Source: Gammaproteobacteria bacterium RIFCSPHIGHO2_12_FULL_36_30
GTDB taxonomy: Bacteria; Pseudomonadota; Gammaproteobacteria; Coxiellales; Coxiellaceae
Assembly: GCA_001801815.1 (NCBI GenBank)
Contig: MGXU01000010.1
Span: 124,001-188,000, forward strand
Direction of reading: 5' to 3'
DNA: 64,000 bases
This document shows positions 8,803 through 18,084 of this stretch, one piece after another. How positions within the stretch are numbered: the stretch's first letter is position 1; each line of letters starts with the position of its first letter. The translations under genes were made by a program, and so were the position numbers. The notes under the pieces were generated by a model, which made no database searches, was not told the origin of the DNA, and saw only the letters and a list, made by a program, of their open reading frames with translations.

Positions 8803-9384
8803 ATGCTAGTGAAAAAATTCGGTGAATATTTATTGGTAAAAGATGCAAACGCAATTGCAATTGCTTTTTTGTGCGCGCTTTTACCGGTATTTGGTTTACC
8901 AACTGGTTTTATTGCTGGAATTATTGTGGGTTTAATTACACTACAAAAAGGTGCGAGACCCGGTTTAATTTTATTAGCGTGGGTTGCACTTCCTGCTATT
9001 GCAATGTTGGTGTTGCGAAAAGTAGGGCAAAGTGATGCGTTATTATTGCGATGTTTTTTAGTGTGGTGTTTTGCAATGTTGTTGCGACAATATAAAAGAT
9101 GGAGTCTTTTATCTGCCATCGCAATTGTTTTTGGCGTTGTATTTGTTTTATTGCTAAATCATTTTGTGCCGCATTTGCAACAATGGTGGACAAAGCAATT
9201 AACGATATTTGTAAAACAATATATCGCTGAATCGCATGAAAAATTAGGCATGACGCCAATTGAATTTGCAAAAAAAATAGCGCCAATGGCAACTGCGCTT
9301 GCAACATTTTTCTTTTTACTCGGTTTATTTTTACAATTAATGGTTGCGAGATGTTGGCAAATATCTTTATTTAGAAAAAAATAA
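8803..9384 (+). CDS. Membrane protein between rpsR and rplI (DUF2232/YybS-like)
   Basis: A 193-residue hydrophobic protein with about five predicted membrane segments (residues 16-47, 51-70, 80-95, 103-120 and 165-187) and a polar loop of about 40 residues before the last. A membrane protein of unknown function at this position, between rpsR and rplI, recurs in gammaproteobacteria and is often annotated DUF2232 or YybS-like. Assignment here rests mainly on position and topology. The start lies 12 bases after rpsR without a strong ribosome-binding site, suggesting coupling. Confidence 0.7.
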   Translation: MLVKKFGEYLLVKDANAIAIAFLCALLPVFGLPTGFIAGIIVGLITLQKGARPGLILLAWVALPAIAMLVLRKVGQSDALLLRCFLVWCFAMLLRQYKRWSLLSAIAIVFGVVFVLLLNHFVPHLQQWWTKQLTIFVKQYIAESHEKLGMTPIEFAKKIAPMATALATFFFLLGLFLQLMVARCWQISLFRKK

Positions 9385-9410
9385 ATAAAAAAGTTTAGTG
9401 GTTTTAACTG

Positions 9411-9548
9411 TGAAGGTTGATTAATTAAATTTTCAGATTTGAGGTGAGGTTGAATGATAATTTATTGAGAAAAGCGGAGTTGACACGCTAGTCAATGAGC
9501 ATTTTCGAAATAAATTATCATTCAAGATCACCCAAAGATGGAAATTCT
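9411..9548 (+). repeat. Long hairpin repeat, family A, copy 1
   Basis: An imperfect palindrome of about 120 bp (roughly 9429-9545) whose arms share TTGAATGATAATTTA and its complement, flanked by about 18 bases also present in the second copy. The core is TTGACACGCTAGTCAAT (9480-9496). The same element lies in reverse orientation at 18142-18280 with roughly 90 per cent identity by eye. It falls inside the rpsF-rpsR-rplI operon, between the membrane-protein gene and rplI, so it would form a stable hairpin in the operon mRNA. Confidence 0.8.
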
Positions 9549-9571
9549 TATTTTGATAGCGGAGTGCGGAT

Positions 9572-10021
9572 ATGAAAGTTATTTTACAAGAACGTGTTAC
9601 TAATTTGGGAAATGTTGGCGATCAAGTAAATGTAAAAGCAGGCTACGCGCGTAATTTTTTATTACCACGCGGAAAAGCAGCGCAAGCAACTGAAGCGAAT
9701 ATTGTTGTATTTGAAAAACGTCGCAAAGAATTAGAAAAAAAAGCAGCGGAAGTTTTTGCTGCAGCACAAAAACGTGCGGCTGAATTCGAAGGCTTCGTTG
9801 TGACATTAGCTGCTGAAGCAAGTGACGAAGGTAAATTATTCGGATCAATTGGTCCGCGTGATATTGCAAAAGCGGCAACTGATGCTGGAAAAGCACTTGA
9901 AAAAAGCGAAGTTGAAATGCCTGAAGGTCCAATTCGCATTGTTGGTGAAACTGTCATTACGGTTAATTTGCATGGTGAAATTCATGCAAAAATTAAAGTG
10001 GTGGTGAATAATAAAGCGTAA
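9572..10021 (+). CDS. rplI: 50S ribosomal protein L9
   Basis: The 149-residue L9 begins MKVILQERVTNLGNVGDQVNVKAGYARNFLLPRGKA, the rRNA-binding N-domain, followed by a long charged helix (VFEKRRKELEKKAAEVFAAAQ) and the C-domain with EGKLFGSIGPRDIA. Length matches E. coli L9. GGAG (9561-9564) precedes the ATG by 7 bases. It is separated from the rest of the rpsF operon by hairpin repeat A and from dnaB by hairpin repeat B, so differential expression by mRNA structure is possible. Confidence 0.98.
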   Translation: MKVILQERVTNLGNVGDQVNVKAGYARNFLLPRGKAAQATEANIVVFEKRRKELEKKAAEVFAAAQKRAAEFEGFVVTLAAEASDEGKLFGSIGPRDIAKAATDAGKALEKSEVEMPEGPIRIVGETVITVNLHGEIHAKIKVVVNNKA

Positions 10022-10028
10022 TATTGAC

Positions 10029-10257
10029 GAAAAAATCGCACTGAAGTGAACGAGCGATAATGTAACTGAAATTATAAATTCGGCTGATGGAAAGATGTGA
10101 CCTGTCTCTTTTGTAGCGAATAGCGTCACGACAGACGCGGGATCGAACCAGGGATGGTTCATTTTTGAGCGGAAAAAGAGACAGGTCGCATCTTTACATC
10201 TCCATTTGTTTTTTTCAGTTATATTATTGTGAGTGAGGGTAAGAAAAAAGATTTTTT
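10029..10257 (+). repeat. Long nested hairpin repeat, family B, copy 1
   Basis: The outer arms, from AAAAATCGCACTGAAGTG near the left end to TTTCAGTTATATTATTG and AGATTTTT at the right, are complementary. Inside lies a second hairpin with CCTGTCTCTTTT (10101-10112) facing AAAAGAGACAGG (10174-10185). The outer part recurs in reverse orientation at 55678-55809, where the inner hairpin is missing. It fills most of the gap between rplI and dnaB. Apart from this element I see only an AT-rich TATTATACT near 10271, a possible -10 for dnaB. Confidence 0.8.
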
Positions 10258-10312
10258 CAATTATGATCTGATATTATACTGTTTAACATGCCTCACTCAT
10301 AATAGGGATTAT

Positions 10313-11716
10313 ATGACAGCCATCATTCAACAACCCGAATCGCGTGTAATCACTTCTTCTGCAAAAGTCCCGCCACATTCTGTCGAAGCTGAACAATCGG
10401 TTTTAGGTGCGTTGATGTTAGATCATCGCGCTTGGGAACAAGTCGCGGATCGCATTAATACAGATGATTTTTACCGCGGTGATCATCGCGCAATTTTTGA
10501 AGCGATTTTAAAATTAGCGCATCGCAATCAACCATTCGATGTTTTAACGATTGCCGAAACATTAAAATCAGATCACAAATTACATACTTTACCGGATGGT
10601 GAAGCGTATCTTTACGAATTAGCACAAAATACTCCGTCCGCTGCAAATATTGTTGCATACGCAAGTATTGTTCGTGAACGTTCTGTTTTGCGCCAATTAA
10701 TTTCTGTTGGAACAGACGTTACGAATAGTGTTTTTCATCCAGACGGTCGCGATTCTCAAGAATTATTAGATCACGCGGAACAATTAGTTTATAAAATTTC
10801 AGAACATCAACAACGTGGTTCGGGTCCCGTTAATATTGCTGATTTATTATCAAAAGCAAATGATCGATTAGTTTCATTATACGAAACAAAAGGTGAATTA
10901 ACCGGTGTTTCAACTGGTTTTGCAGATTTTGATAAAATGACTTCTGGATTACAAGCAGGCGATATGGTTGTGATTGCAGGTCGACCATCAATGGGTAAAA
11001 CAAGTTTTGCAATGAATATTGCTGAATTTGCAGCGATGAAACAAGAAAAACCTGTTTTAGTTTTTAGTTTAGAAATGCCCGCAGAACAATTAGCATTACG
11101 TATGATTTCATCCTTAGGAAGAATTGATCAACACAAAGTGCGCACAGGACAATTATCTGATGCAGATTGGCCGCGCGTAACTTCTGCGGTGAGTGTTTTA
11201 TCAGAATCAAAATTATATGTGGATGATACGCCTGCATTATCACCATTAGAATTACGCACGCGTGCACGACGTATTGCACGAAAACATGGCGGATTAAGTT
11301 TAATTGTAATTGATTATTTACAATTAATGACAAGTCCTGCATCACATGAAAATCGCACGAATGAAATTTCAGAAATTTCACGTTCATTAAAAGCAATTGC
11401 AAAAGAATTTCATGTCCCGGTCATTGCATTATCACAATTAAATCGTGGATTAGAACAACGCACAGATAAACGACCCGTCATGTCTGATTTGCGTGAATCA
11501 GGTGCGATTGAACAAGATGCAGATGTGATTGCATTTATTTATCGTGATGAAGTTTATAACGAAGATAGTCCAAATAAAGGCACAGCAGAAATTATTATTC
11601 GCAAACAACGTAATGGTCCGATCGGTGATTTCAGATTAACTTTTCTCGGTCAATATACCCGTTTTGAAAATCACGCTAATAATCGTGCTGATTTTGATGA
11701 CGGAGGATTGCGTTGA
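10313..11716 (+). CDS. dnaB: Replicative DNA helicase DnaB
   Basis: The ATG at 10313 (MTAIIQQPESRV, preceded by TAGGGA) gives 467 residues; an upstream GTG at 10229 in frame would read through hairpin repeat B and is unlikely. The N-terminal helicase-primase interaction domain contains SVEAEQSVLGALML. The RecA-like domain has Walker A GRPSMGKTSFAMN, SLEMPAEQLALRM, Walker B LIVIDYLQLM and the ALSQLNRGLEQR ... DLRESGAIEQDADVI block. DnaB unwinds DNA as a hexamer at the replication fork. It follows rplI as in many gammaproteobacteria, and its stop overlaps the next start (TTGA). Confidence 0.97.
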   Translation: MTAIIQQPESRVITSSAKVPPHSVEAEQSVLGALMLDHRAWEQVADRINTDDFYRGDHRAIFEAILKLAHRNQPFDVLTIAETLKSDHKLHTLPDGEAYLYELAQNTPSAANIVAYASIVRERSVLRQLISVGTDVTNSVFHPDGRDSQELLDHAEQLVYKISEHQQRGSGPVNIADLLSKANDRLVSLYETKGELTGVSTGFADFDKMTSGLQAGDMVVIAGRPSMGKTSFAMNIAEFAAMKQEKPVLVFSLEMPAEQLALRMISSLGRIDQHKVRTGQLSDADWPRVTSAVSVLSESKLYVDDTPALSPLELRTRARRIARKHGGLSLIVIDYLQLMTSPASHENRTNEISEISRSLKAIAKEFHVPVIALSQLNRGLEQRTDKRPVMSDLRESGAIEQDADVIAFIYRDEVYNEDSPNKGTAEIIIRKQRNGPIGDFRLTFLGQYTRFENHANNRADFDDGGLR

Positions 11717-11934
11717 GCAAAGTGCGCATGCAATGTCGACGTGGCATGCTCGAATTAGATTTTATTCTTGAGCGATTTTTAGATCGACAGTATGAATCAT
11801 TATCTGAAAATCAAAAAAAATTATTTTTAAAATTGTTAAGTGAAGAAGATGTTACTTTGTATGATTGGTTAATTAAAGATGTGCCGTGTACTGATGTAAC
11901 GTTACATGAGATTGTTGAAATGGTGCGAGCATGA
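11713..11934 (+). CDS. sdhE: FAD assembly factor SdhE
   Basis: A 73-residue protein with the RRGMLELDFIL motif (the RGxxELD signature of the SdhE/SDH5 family), then FLDRQYESLSENQKKLFLKLLSEEDVTLYDWL. SdhE helps attach FAD covalently to succinate dehydrogenase and fumarate reductase flavoproteins. A TTG start overlapping the dnaB stop is chosen because GGAGG (11702-11706) lies 6 bases upstream; the first ATG, five codons later, is the alternative. The stop overlaps the start of the permease gene (ATGA). Confidence 0.9.
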   Translation: MSKVRMQCRRGMLELDFILERFLDRQYESLSENQKKLFLKLLSEEDVTLYDWLIKDVPCTDVTLHEIVEMVRA

Positions 11935-13862
11935 AATTTAAATTTTTCGGAAATCCATTAGATCCTTTTAAATCCGATTTATTTAAAAAAACTGCGCTCA
12001 TTTCTTTTTTTGCGTGGATTGGTTTAGGTGCAGATGCATTATCATCTTCGTGTTACGGTCCTGAAGAATCTTATCGTGCGTTGGGACAATATCCCGATTT
12101 AACTTTATTTGTTGCATTAGGCACAATTATTTCTATTTTTGTAATCGCGCTTAGTTACAATCAAGTCGTCGAATTATTCCCAAGCGGCGGCGGTGGATAT
12201 AAAGTCGCAAGTCAATTATTAGGACCGATGGCGGGTGTTGTATCCGGTTCCGCATTAATCGTCGATTATGTTTTAACAATTGCAATTTCAACTGCAAGTG
12301 GTGCCGATGCAATTTATAGCTTTTTTCCAGCACATTTTTTAGTGACAAAATTACCTGCTGAATTTTTAATTATTTTTTTCTTTATATTTTTAAATTTACG
12401 CGGCATGAAAGAATCCATTAAAGTTGTTATGCCATTATTTTTAGGATTTGTCGTTACAACCATCGCATTAATTGGATACGGAATTGTTACGCACGAACAA
12501 TCGATGGGTTTTATCGTGCATCGATCGTTTCGTCAAGCGCATGAATTAGGTGGCCATATTGGTACGTTATTAATGCTCGCATTTATTTTGCATGCATATT
12601 CATTAGGAAGCGGAACATATACTGGTATCGAAGCAGTTTCAAATAATGTCAATAAATTAGTTGAGCCGCGCGTTAAAACTGGAAAAATGACCATGTTATA
12701 CATGGCGATTTCACTCGCCGTTGTCGCTGGTGGAATTACATTATTGTACATGTTGTATCACGTGCATCCAGTGCATGGAAAAACATTGAATGCAGTTGTT
12801 TTTGGCGAAATTTTAGGGTCTTCGCGCGCAGGACATATTGGATTAGTTATTACGTTATTATTTGAAGGCGGTATTTTATTTGTTGCTGCAAATACAGGGT
12901 TTTTAGCAGGTCCAACTGTGTTAGCAAATATGGCGGCAGATAATTGGTTGCCACGTCGCTTTCAATTATTATCAAGTCGATTGGTGAATAGTCAGGGAAT
13001 TATTTTTTATGGTATTGCCGCATTAATCATTTTAGCGTTAAGTCACGGCGATGTAAGTTGGTTAGTCGTTTTATATAGTATTAATGTATTTATTACATTT
13101 AGTTTAACTACGCTCGGAATGTTTTCTTATTGGGTGACGAATTTCACCAACACGCGACATTGGTGGGGAAAATGTGCGATGTCGTTGTTAGGTTTTATTG
13201 TGACATCTTCTATTTTATGTGTTGTATTAATTAGTAAATTTTTTGAAGGTGGTTTTGTAACAATTATTGTAACTTGTTTGGTCATCGCATTTTGTTATTT
13301 TGTACGTAGACATTATCGTTGGGTGGGTCGCGAATTACGTTTGCGCAGTCGCGAATTAATTCCGCCTTTATCTGATGTATTTCATCCTGAAATCGCAATT
13401 CAACCCAGCGACAAAACCGCAATTATTTTTTTAAGAGATAAAGTATTGGGCATGCATTGTTTATTGTGGATCCTAAAACATTTTCCAAGCTATTTTAAAA
13501 ATTTTGTATTTATTAGCGTCGGACAAGTTGATATTAAAAGTTTTAGCGGAAAGCGTTCATTAAAACGCATGACAAAAGAAGTGGATGAAATGCTCGATTA
13601 TTTTGTAAATTATTGCCATCAGAAAAATTTAGCTGCAACAAGTTATGCAGAATATGGAAGTGATTTAATTGAGCAAGCAATGGAATTATGTGAAAGCACT
13701 GGAAAAAAATATCCTGATCATATGTTTTTTGCGAGTCAAATGAGTTTTCAAAAAGATACTTGGTTCAAACGTTTATTGCATAATGGAATTCCATATGTGT
13801 TGCAAAGACGTTTTCATACGATGGGTGAAGAAATATTGTTGGTGCCGATGCCGTTGATTTAG
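11931..13862 (+). CDS. APC superfamily permease, possibly KimA-like
   Basis: The 643-residue protein has about 12 membrane segments in its first 460 residues and a soluble C-terminal domain of about 180 residues. The opening WIGLGADALSSSCYGPEESYRALG and ELFPSGGGGYKVASQLLGP are typical of the APC clade that includes the potassium importer KimA/YdaO; KimA-type proteins also start a first helix with GADALSS. Substrate therefore could be K+ or an amino acid, and I cannot decide from sequence. Its start overlaps the sdhE stop by 4 bp. Confidence 0.8.
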   Translation: MKFKFFGNPLDPFKSDLFKKTALISFFAWIGLGADALSSSCYGPEESYRALGQYPDLTLFVALGTIISIFVIALSYNQVVELFPSGGGGYKVASQLLGPMAGVVSGSALIVDYVLTIAISTASGADAIYSFFPAHFLVTKLPAEFLIIFFFIFLNLRGMKESIKVVMPLFLGFVVTTIALIGYGIVTHEQSMGFIVHRSFRQAHELGGHIGTLLMLAFILHAYSLGSGTYTGIEAVSNNVNKLVEPRVKTGKMTMLYMAISLAVVAGGITLLYMLYHVHPVHGKTLNAVVFGEILGSSRAGHIGLVITLLFEGGILFVAANTGFLAGPTVLANMAADNWLPRRFQLLSSRLVNSQGIIFYGIAALIILALSHGDVSWLVVLYSINVFITFSLTTLGMFSYWVTNFTNTRHWWGKCAMSLLGFIVTSSILCVVLISKFFEGGFVTIIVTCLVIAFCYFVRRHYRWVGRELRLRSRELIPPLSDVFHPEIAIQPSDKTAIIFLRDKVLGMHCLLWILKHFPSYFKNFVFISVGQVDIKSFSGKRSLKRMTKEVDEMLDYFVNYCHQKNLAATSYAEYGSDLIEQAMELCESTGKKYPDHMFFASQMSFQKDTWFKRLLHNGIPYVLQRRFHTMGEEILLVPMPLI

Positions 13863-13885
13863 TGATCAGTGCTCGGGGTGAGCGA

Positions 13886-14079
13886 AATAAAAAACCCAGA
13901 TGATCTTTCGCCGAGTTTGAATTTTTAGCGAGATGGTCGTTATTTTTTTAGGCAAAATTGACACGAAGTCAATTTTAGTCGATACGAGTCACGACGTCAC
14001 GTTGAGACGGCCTAAAAAAATCGACCATCGAGCGTTAAAAAAATTCATACGAGAAGAAAGATCATCTGGGTTTTTTATT
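13886..14079. repeat. Giant imperfect palindrome (family C) between convergent genes
   Basis: About 194 bp. The left arm starts AAAAAACCCAGATGATCTTT and the right arm ends with its exact complement AAAGATCATCTGGGTTTTTT; the arms stay about 80 per cent complementary inward to AGGC/GGCCT. The loop holds TTGACACGAAGTCAAT (13959-13974), almost the core of family A. The run of T or A at each tip would make it a bidirectional terminator for the permease gene and relA. The open frame across it (13933-14172) is not a gene. Confidence 0.8.
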
Positions 14080-14099
14080 GAGCGAACATACACACAGAA

Positions 14100-16247
14100 T
14101 TATTTTCTACGAACATCCATAACACCCTTAATCTGCCGAATTTTTTTCATCATATCATTTAATATATTTTGATTATTAATTTCAACTGTCAACGAAATTG
14201 TTGCCATCGCATTATTTTTATTAAGACGTGAATTGATTGCAAAAATAGATAAATTAAGTTGCGCAATAATGCCAGATACATCGCGCAATAATCCAGAGCG
14301 ATCTTCACAGTGAATTTCTAAATTCACGCGATAATTTTTATTCGTTTGATTTTCCCATGAAATATCGATTAATTTTTCAGGGCGATTTTTTTGTGCGTCA
14401 ATAATATTGCGACATTTTTTTTGATGAACGGTGATGCCGCGACCTTTTGTGATATAGCCCATGATAATATCGCCAGGGATAGGACGACAACATTTTGCTA
14501 ATTGTGTTAATAAATGTTTTTCACCTTGCACTGAAAAAGCGGGCGATGATAATGCTTCCTTTTTTTCTCTTTCTTTTTCAATAATAATTTCGTCACGTGG
14601 TTTTTGATGAGAATCAGTTAATTTATTTAAAAGTGCAGCTGGTGAAATAGAAGCATTACCTAATGAAATTAACAATGCATTTGAATTTTTAAGATCAAAT
14701 TCAGAAAATATTTTTTCGATCATTGATTTTTCAAAATGATTTTGTTTTGCTAATTTTTCCCATATTGATAAACCATCGCTCAAATATTTTTCTTGATCTT
14801 GTTTTTTAAACCATTGACGCACTTTTTGTTTTGCATGCGTTGTTTTTAAAAAGCCTAAATCAGCACGCAACCAATCACGACTCGGATGAGGCTCTTTAGT
14901 TGTAAGAATATCAATGTGATCACCTGTTTTTAATTCATAAGTGAGCGGCATTAAAACATTATTAATTTTTGCACCGCGGCAACGATTGCCAACATCACTA
15001 TGCACTAAATAAGCAAAATCAAGTGATGTTGCACCTTTTTCTAAATCAAATACATTTCCTGTTGGCGAAAAAACATAAACACGATCATGAAATGCTTCTG
15101 GATATAAATGTGTTTGTGTTTCTAATAATTCGCGCAGCAAATGAATTTTGTGATCGTCGTGATGATGTGATTTATTTTCTTTATATTTCCAATGCGCCGC
15201 AATTCCCAATTCTGCTTTTTCGTGCATTTCCACTGTTCGAATTTGTATTTCAAGTATCAAGCCATTTTCAGTTGTGATAGCAGTGTGAATTGATTGATAA
15301 TTATTTGATTTTGGTTTTGCAATATAATCATCAAATTCTTTTGTGATTGGCGTCCATCGCGAATGCACTAAACTTAATGCGGTATAACAATCTCTGACTG
15401 TTGGTACTAAAATGCGAATCGCATTCGTATCATAAATATGTTCAAACGTTGTTTCTTTTCGTTGAATTTTTTTATAAATACTATAAATATGCTTAATTCT
15501 CCCTGATATTTTCACATTTTTAATATTATTTTCTGCTAATAATTTTTTTAATTCAGCAATCGTTTGATGAATAAATTGCACGCGGTCTTTTTGGCGCATG
15601 TGAAACGCACTTGAAATTTTTTGATACTCTGTTGGATTAATATAACGAAATGCCCAATCTTCTAATTGCCATTTGATATGACCAATACCCAAACGATTTG
15701 CGAGCGGGGCATAATAATCCATTGTATCTTGCGCGATTTGCAATTGTTTTTCTGATGGAAGACGTCCCAAATGTTGTAACATAATTAATCGCTCGGATAA
15801 TTTTAATAATACTGTGCGAATATCATCAACCATCGCGAGCATCATTTTGCGTAAATTATCAATTTGATTTTGTTGACCCGTTTTTTCAGATTTATCGCTA
15901 TATGCAGAATGAATAATATCCATTTGCATTGCGCCCGTAATTAATTTGCAAATTGTTTTATCTGTTGTTTCATTTAATTTTTCAGTTAATGCGGCATTGT
16001 AAAAAATTGCAGGATATAAAATTGCAGCGGCGATAATATAATCATCACTTTGCAATGTTAATAATACATCCGCCATCGCTAATCCTTGTGTTAATGTGGA
16101 TAGCGAAAAGGGCGTGTTTGTTTTTTCATTTTTACATGCAAAAATACAGGCATTTTTAATTAAATCAAAATTCGCGTGATGTGTTTGATCGAGATGGTCT
16201 AGCCAGTGGATGGCTTGGGGTGACAATGTGTTGTCATTTGTGTTCAT
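14100..16247 (-). CDS. relA: GTP pyrophosphokinase RelA
   Basis: This 715-residue protein makes (p)ppGpp from GTP/GDP and ATP in response to uncharged tRNA on the ribosome. The N-terminal hydrolase-like domain has lost the His-Asp metal site: where SpoT has LLHDVLED this has AILYPAIFYNA. The synthetase domain contains the acidic EFDD motif typical of monofunctional RelA (SpoT has RxKD) in TKEFDDYIAKPKSNNYQSIHT, and IQIRTVEMHEKAELGIAAHWKYKE. A TGS domain (RVYVFSPTGNVFDLEKGATSLDFAY) and a C-terminal ACT domain follow. Its ATG overlaps the rlmD stop. Confidence 0.94.
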   Translation of the reverse strand: MNTNDNTLSPQAIHWLDHLDQTHHANFDLIKNACIFACKNEKTNTPFSLSTLTQGLAMADVLLTLQSDDYIIAAAILYPAIFYNAALTEKLNETTDKTICKLITGAMQMDIIHSAYSDKSEKTGQQNQIDNLRKMMLAMVDDIRTVLLKLSERLIMLQHLGRLPSEKQLQIAQDTMDYYAPLANRLGIGHIKWQLEDWAFRYINPTEYQKISSAFHMRQKDRVQFIHQTIAELKKLLAENNIKNVKISGRIKHIYSIYKKIQRKETTFEHIYDTNAIRILVPTVRDCYTALSLVHSRWTPITKEFDDYIAKPKSNNYQSIHTAITTENGLILEIQIRTVEMHEKAELGIAAHWKYKENKSHHHDDHKIHLLRELLETQTHLYPEAFHDRVYVFSPTGNVFDLEKGATSLDFAYLVHSDVGNRCRGAKINNVLMPLTYELKTGDHIDILTTKEPHPSRDWLRADLGFLKTTHAKQKVRQWFKKQDQEKYLSDGLSIWEKLAKQNHFEKSMIEKIFSEFDLKNSNALLISLGNASISPAALLNKLTDSHQKPRDEIIIEKEREKKEALSSPAFSVQGEKHLLTQLAKCCRPIPGDIIMGYITKGRGITVHQKKCRNIIDAQKNRPEKLIDISWENQTNKNYRVNLEIHCEDRSGLLRDVSGIIAQLNLSIFAINSRLNKNNAMATISLTVEINNQNILNDMMKKIRQIKGVMDVRRK

Positions 16248-17578
16248 GTTTCTATTATAGCAAACACCGCAATAGCTTCCACATGCTCAGTATGCGGAAA
16301 CATATCCATTACGCCGGCTTTTTCTAATGTGTAACCTAATTGCAATAAATCTTTTGTATCACGGGCTAACGTGATGGGATTGCAAGAAATATAAACGATG
16401 CGTTTCGGTTTCCATATTGCAAAATAAGGAATTAATTCTTTTGCGCCAACGCGCGGTGGATCTAAAATAATTTTATCAAATTGATTTTGACTCCATGCGG
16501 CATGCGATAAATCAACTGATAAATCTTGTGTAAAAAATTGTGTGTTGTGAATATTATTTTCCTGCGCATTATTTTGTGCTTGCGCAATTGCATTTTCCGA
16601 ACCTTCAACACCAATCACTTCAGCGCAATATTTTGCAATCGGCAGTGAAAAATTTCCAATACCGCAAAATAAATCTAATACACGATCTGTTTTTTGCAAA
16701 TCTAATAATTCAATTGCACGTGAAATCATTTTAATATTCACTGCTTGATTAATTTGCGTAAATTGCGATGGTTTAAAATATATTTTTATTTGTTGATCGG
16801 GAATTTCATAAAATAATCTATCAGGATTTTCAGGATACACTGCGTGAATGCTGTCTGTACCTTCAGGTTGAAAATATAATTGCAAATTATTGTCGCGCGA
16901 AAATAAAATTAATTTTTCAATATCGCTTTTTGGTAATTCAACTAAATGTCGCACGACAATTGCGCTCACATTATCACCGATTGCAACTTCAATTTGCGCA
17001 ATATGCGATTTCATTTCGCATTGCATTAATAATTCACCGAGCAATTTTATTTTTTTTCCAATCGATGGATGTAAAATATCGCACGATTCAAGTTGCGCAA
17101 CAAAACTGCTGCCGCGTTCACGAAATCCAACTAAAACAGCATTTTTTTTCGTTACAAAACGCACTGATAATCGTGCACGACGGCGATATTCCCATGAATC
17201 TGCATAAATTGGCGGTAAAATTTCTGCTGGAACACAATCAGCTTGATGTTGTAAATGTTCTAATAAAACAGCTTGTTTATGTGTGCGCTGCGCATCAGAA
17301 TTCATATGTTGCAAACTGCAGCCGCCGCATACGCCGAAATGTTTGCATTTTGGAATAACGCGATCAGGTGATTTTTCGATAACATCAACAACCGCGCCTT
17401 CATCATATTGCCGATGATATTTTGAATATTGAAATTGCACCGTTTCACCAGCCAATGCGCCAAATAAGAAAGTGGCTTTGCCATTTACGCGGGCAATGCC
17501 ACGACCTTCGTGATTTAACTCGGTCACAGTTGCGGTGACAAGCTCGGTTGATACTTTTTTGCGTTTTCGTTTTGACAT
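16244..17578 (-). CDS. rlmD: 23S rRNA (uracil-1939-C5)-methyltransferase RlmD
   Basis: The start MSKRKRKKVSTELVTATV gives 444 residues; a farther upstream ATG adds 38 residues unlike the family. A TRAM domain (residues 8-65) is followed by the iron-sulfur cysteines CKHFGVCGGCSLQHM, and the SAM-binding DRVLDLFCGIGNFSLP. Catalytic segment DPPRVGAKEL and YISCNPITLARD carry the methylation cysteine. It methylates U1939 of 23S rRNA. rlmD-relA is a familiar gammaproteobacterial pair, here coupled by a 4-bp overlap. Confidence 0.94.
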   Translation of the reverse strand: MSKRKRKKVSTELVTATVTELNHEGRGIARVNGKATFLFGALAGETVQFQYSKYHRQYDEGAVVDVIEKSPDRVIPKCKHFGVCGGCSLQHMNSDAQRTHKQAVLLEHLQHQADCVPAEILPPIYADSWEYRRRARLSVRFVTKKNAVLVGFRERGSSFVAQLESCDILHPSIGKKIKLLGELLMQCEMKSHIAQIEVAIGDNVSAIVVRHLVELPKSDIEKLILFSRDNNLQLYFQPEGTDSIHAVYPENPDRLFYEIPDQQIKIYFKPSQFTQINQAVNIKMISRAIELLDLQKTDRVLDLFCGIGNFSLPIAKYCAEVIGVEGSENAIAQAQNNAQENNIHNTQFFTQDLSVDLSHAAWSQNQFDKIILDPPRVGAKELIPYFAIWKPKRIVYISCNPITLARDTKDLLQLGYTLEKAGVMDMFPHTEHVEAIAVFAIIET

Positions 17579-17987
17579 GGAGCGCATTATACGAGAATTG
17601 TTTGGGATTGCACGCGTTGAAACTGTACATTTTTTGTTCTTTATTAAGAAATATTTATCGAGGTCAAAAATACCGTTTTCCAAAATTCTCAATACATTGT
17701 GCGAAATATCTCAACGTGTCCGACGTTTTTGCATGCATTAAAAATGACCAACTGATTGATTTATTTGTTCAAAAAAAATTCATAAAATATAACTGACTGA
17801 AAATACAACGATCAAAAAAATCAAAGTTGTTTAATTTTTTTTCAAGATAGCTTGCTCGAGTTTTCGGGTGTGTTACTGTGAGTTGTAAGTTTTGATTGGT
17901 TGGCATTGCGGTTTGACAGGATGTTGAACCGCACAACTAAACAAAGCTGGCAATCCGAAACTGAAACCGACCAAGGAGGATTGTAAA
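17579..17987. other. Gene-poor stretch upstream of the 17-codon ORF
   Basis: No credible protein gene is visible between the rlmD start and the small ORF. On the plus strand there is a promoter-like TTGTTC (17765-17770), 17-bp spacer, TATAAC (17788-17793), then a hairpin GCGGTTT (17910-17916 region) with AACCGC about 13 bases later. A TTGACA at 17913-17918 has no good -10 partner at the usual distance. The region reads as an untranslated leader of the transcript that ends at 18118. Confidence 0.45.
17765..17793 (+). promoter_or_regulatory. Candidate promoter of the small-peptide transcript
   Basis: TTGTTC, 17-bp spacer, TATAAC, implying a start near 17800 and an RNA of about 320 nt to the terminator at 18118. 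Match by eye only. Confidence 0.45.
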
Positions 17988-18041
17988 ATGCAAAACGTAG
18001 TTGTAAAGAAACAAAAATGGAATCCGCGCTGGGTTCCTTAA
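17988..18041 (+). CDS. 17-residue peptide ORF of unknown role
   Basis: ATG 17988 to TAA 18039-18041 encodes MQNVVVKKQKWNPRWVP. The ribosome-binding site AAGGAGGA (17973-17980), 7 bases upstream, is the best in the window, and a strong terminator follows 43 bases after the stop. The peptide is basic with two Trp and a Pro directly before the stop. It is not hydrophobic, so a membrane toxin is unlikely. A C-terminal Pro-stop together with Trp recalls the regulatory nascent peptide TnaC, but similarity is limited to that feature. It could be a sensing leader peptide, a small functional protein or a modified-peptide precursor; no partner genes are adjacent. Confidence 0.6.
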   Translation: MQNVVVKKQKWNPRWVP

Positions 18042-18084
18042 CGCTTTAAATCCCTAAAATGTGAACTCCCTAGTATCGATCAAG

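Noticed and set aside
10130-10170. tRNA-like GGGATCGAACCAGGGATGG string
   Set aside because: No cloverleaf can be formed; it is the loop of hairpin repeat B.
13933-14172. Open frame across the family C palindrome
   Set aside because: It lies entirely in the inverted repeat and the end of relA, with no ribosome-binding site or family resemblance.
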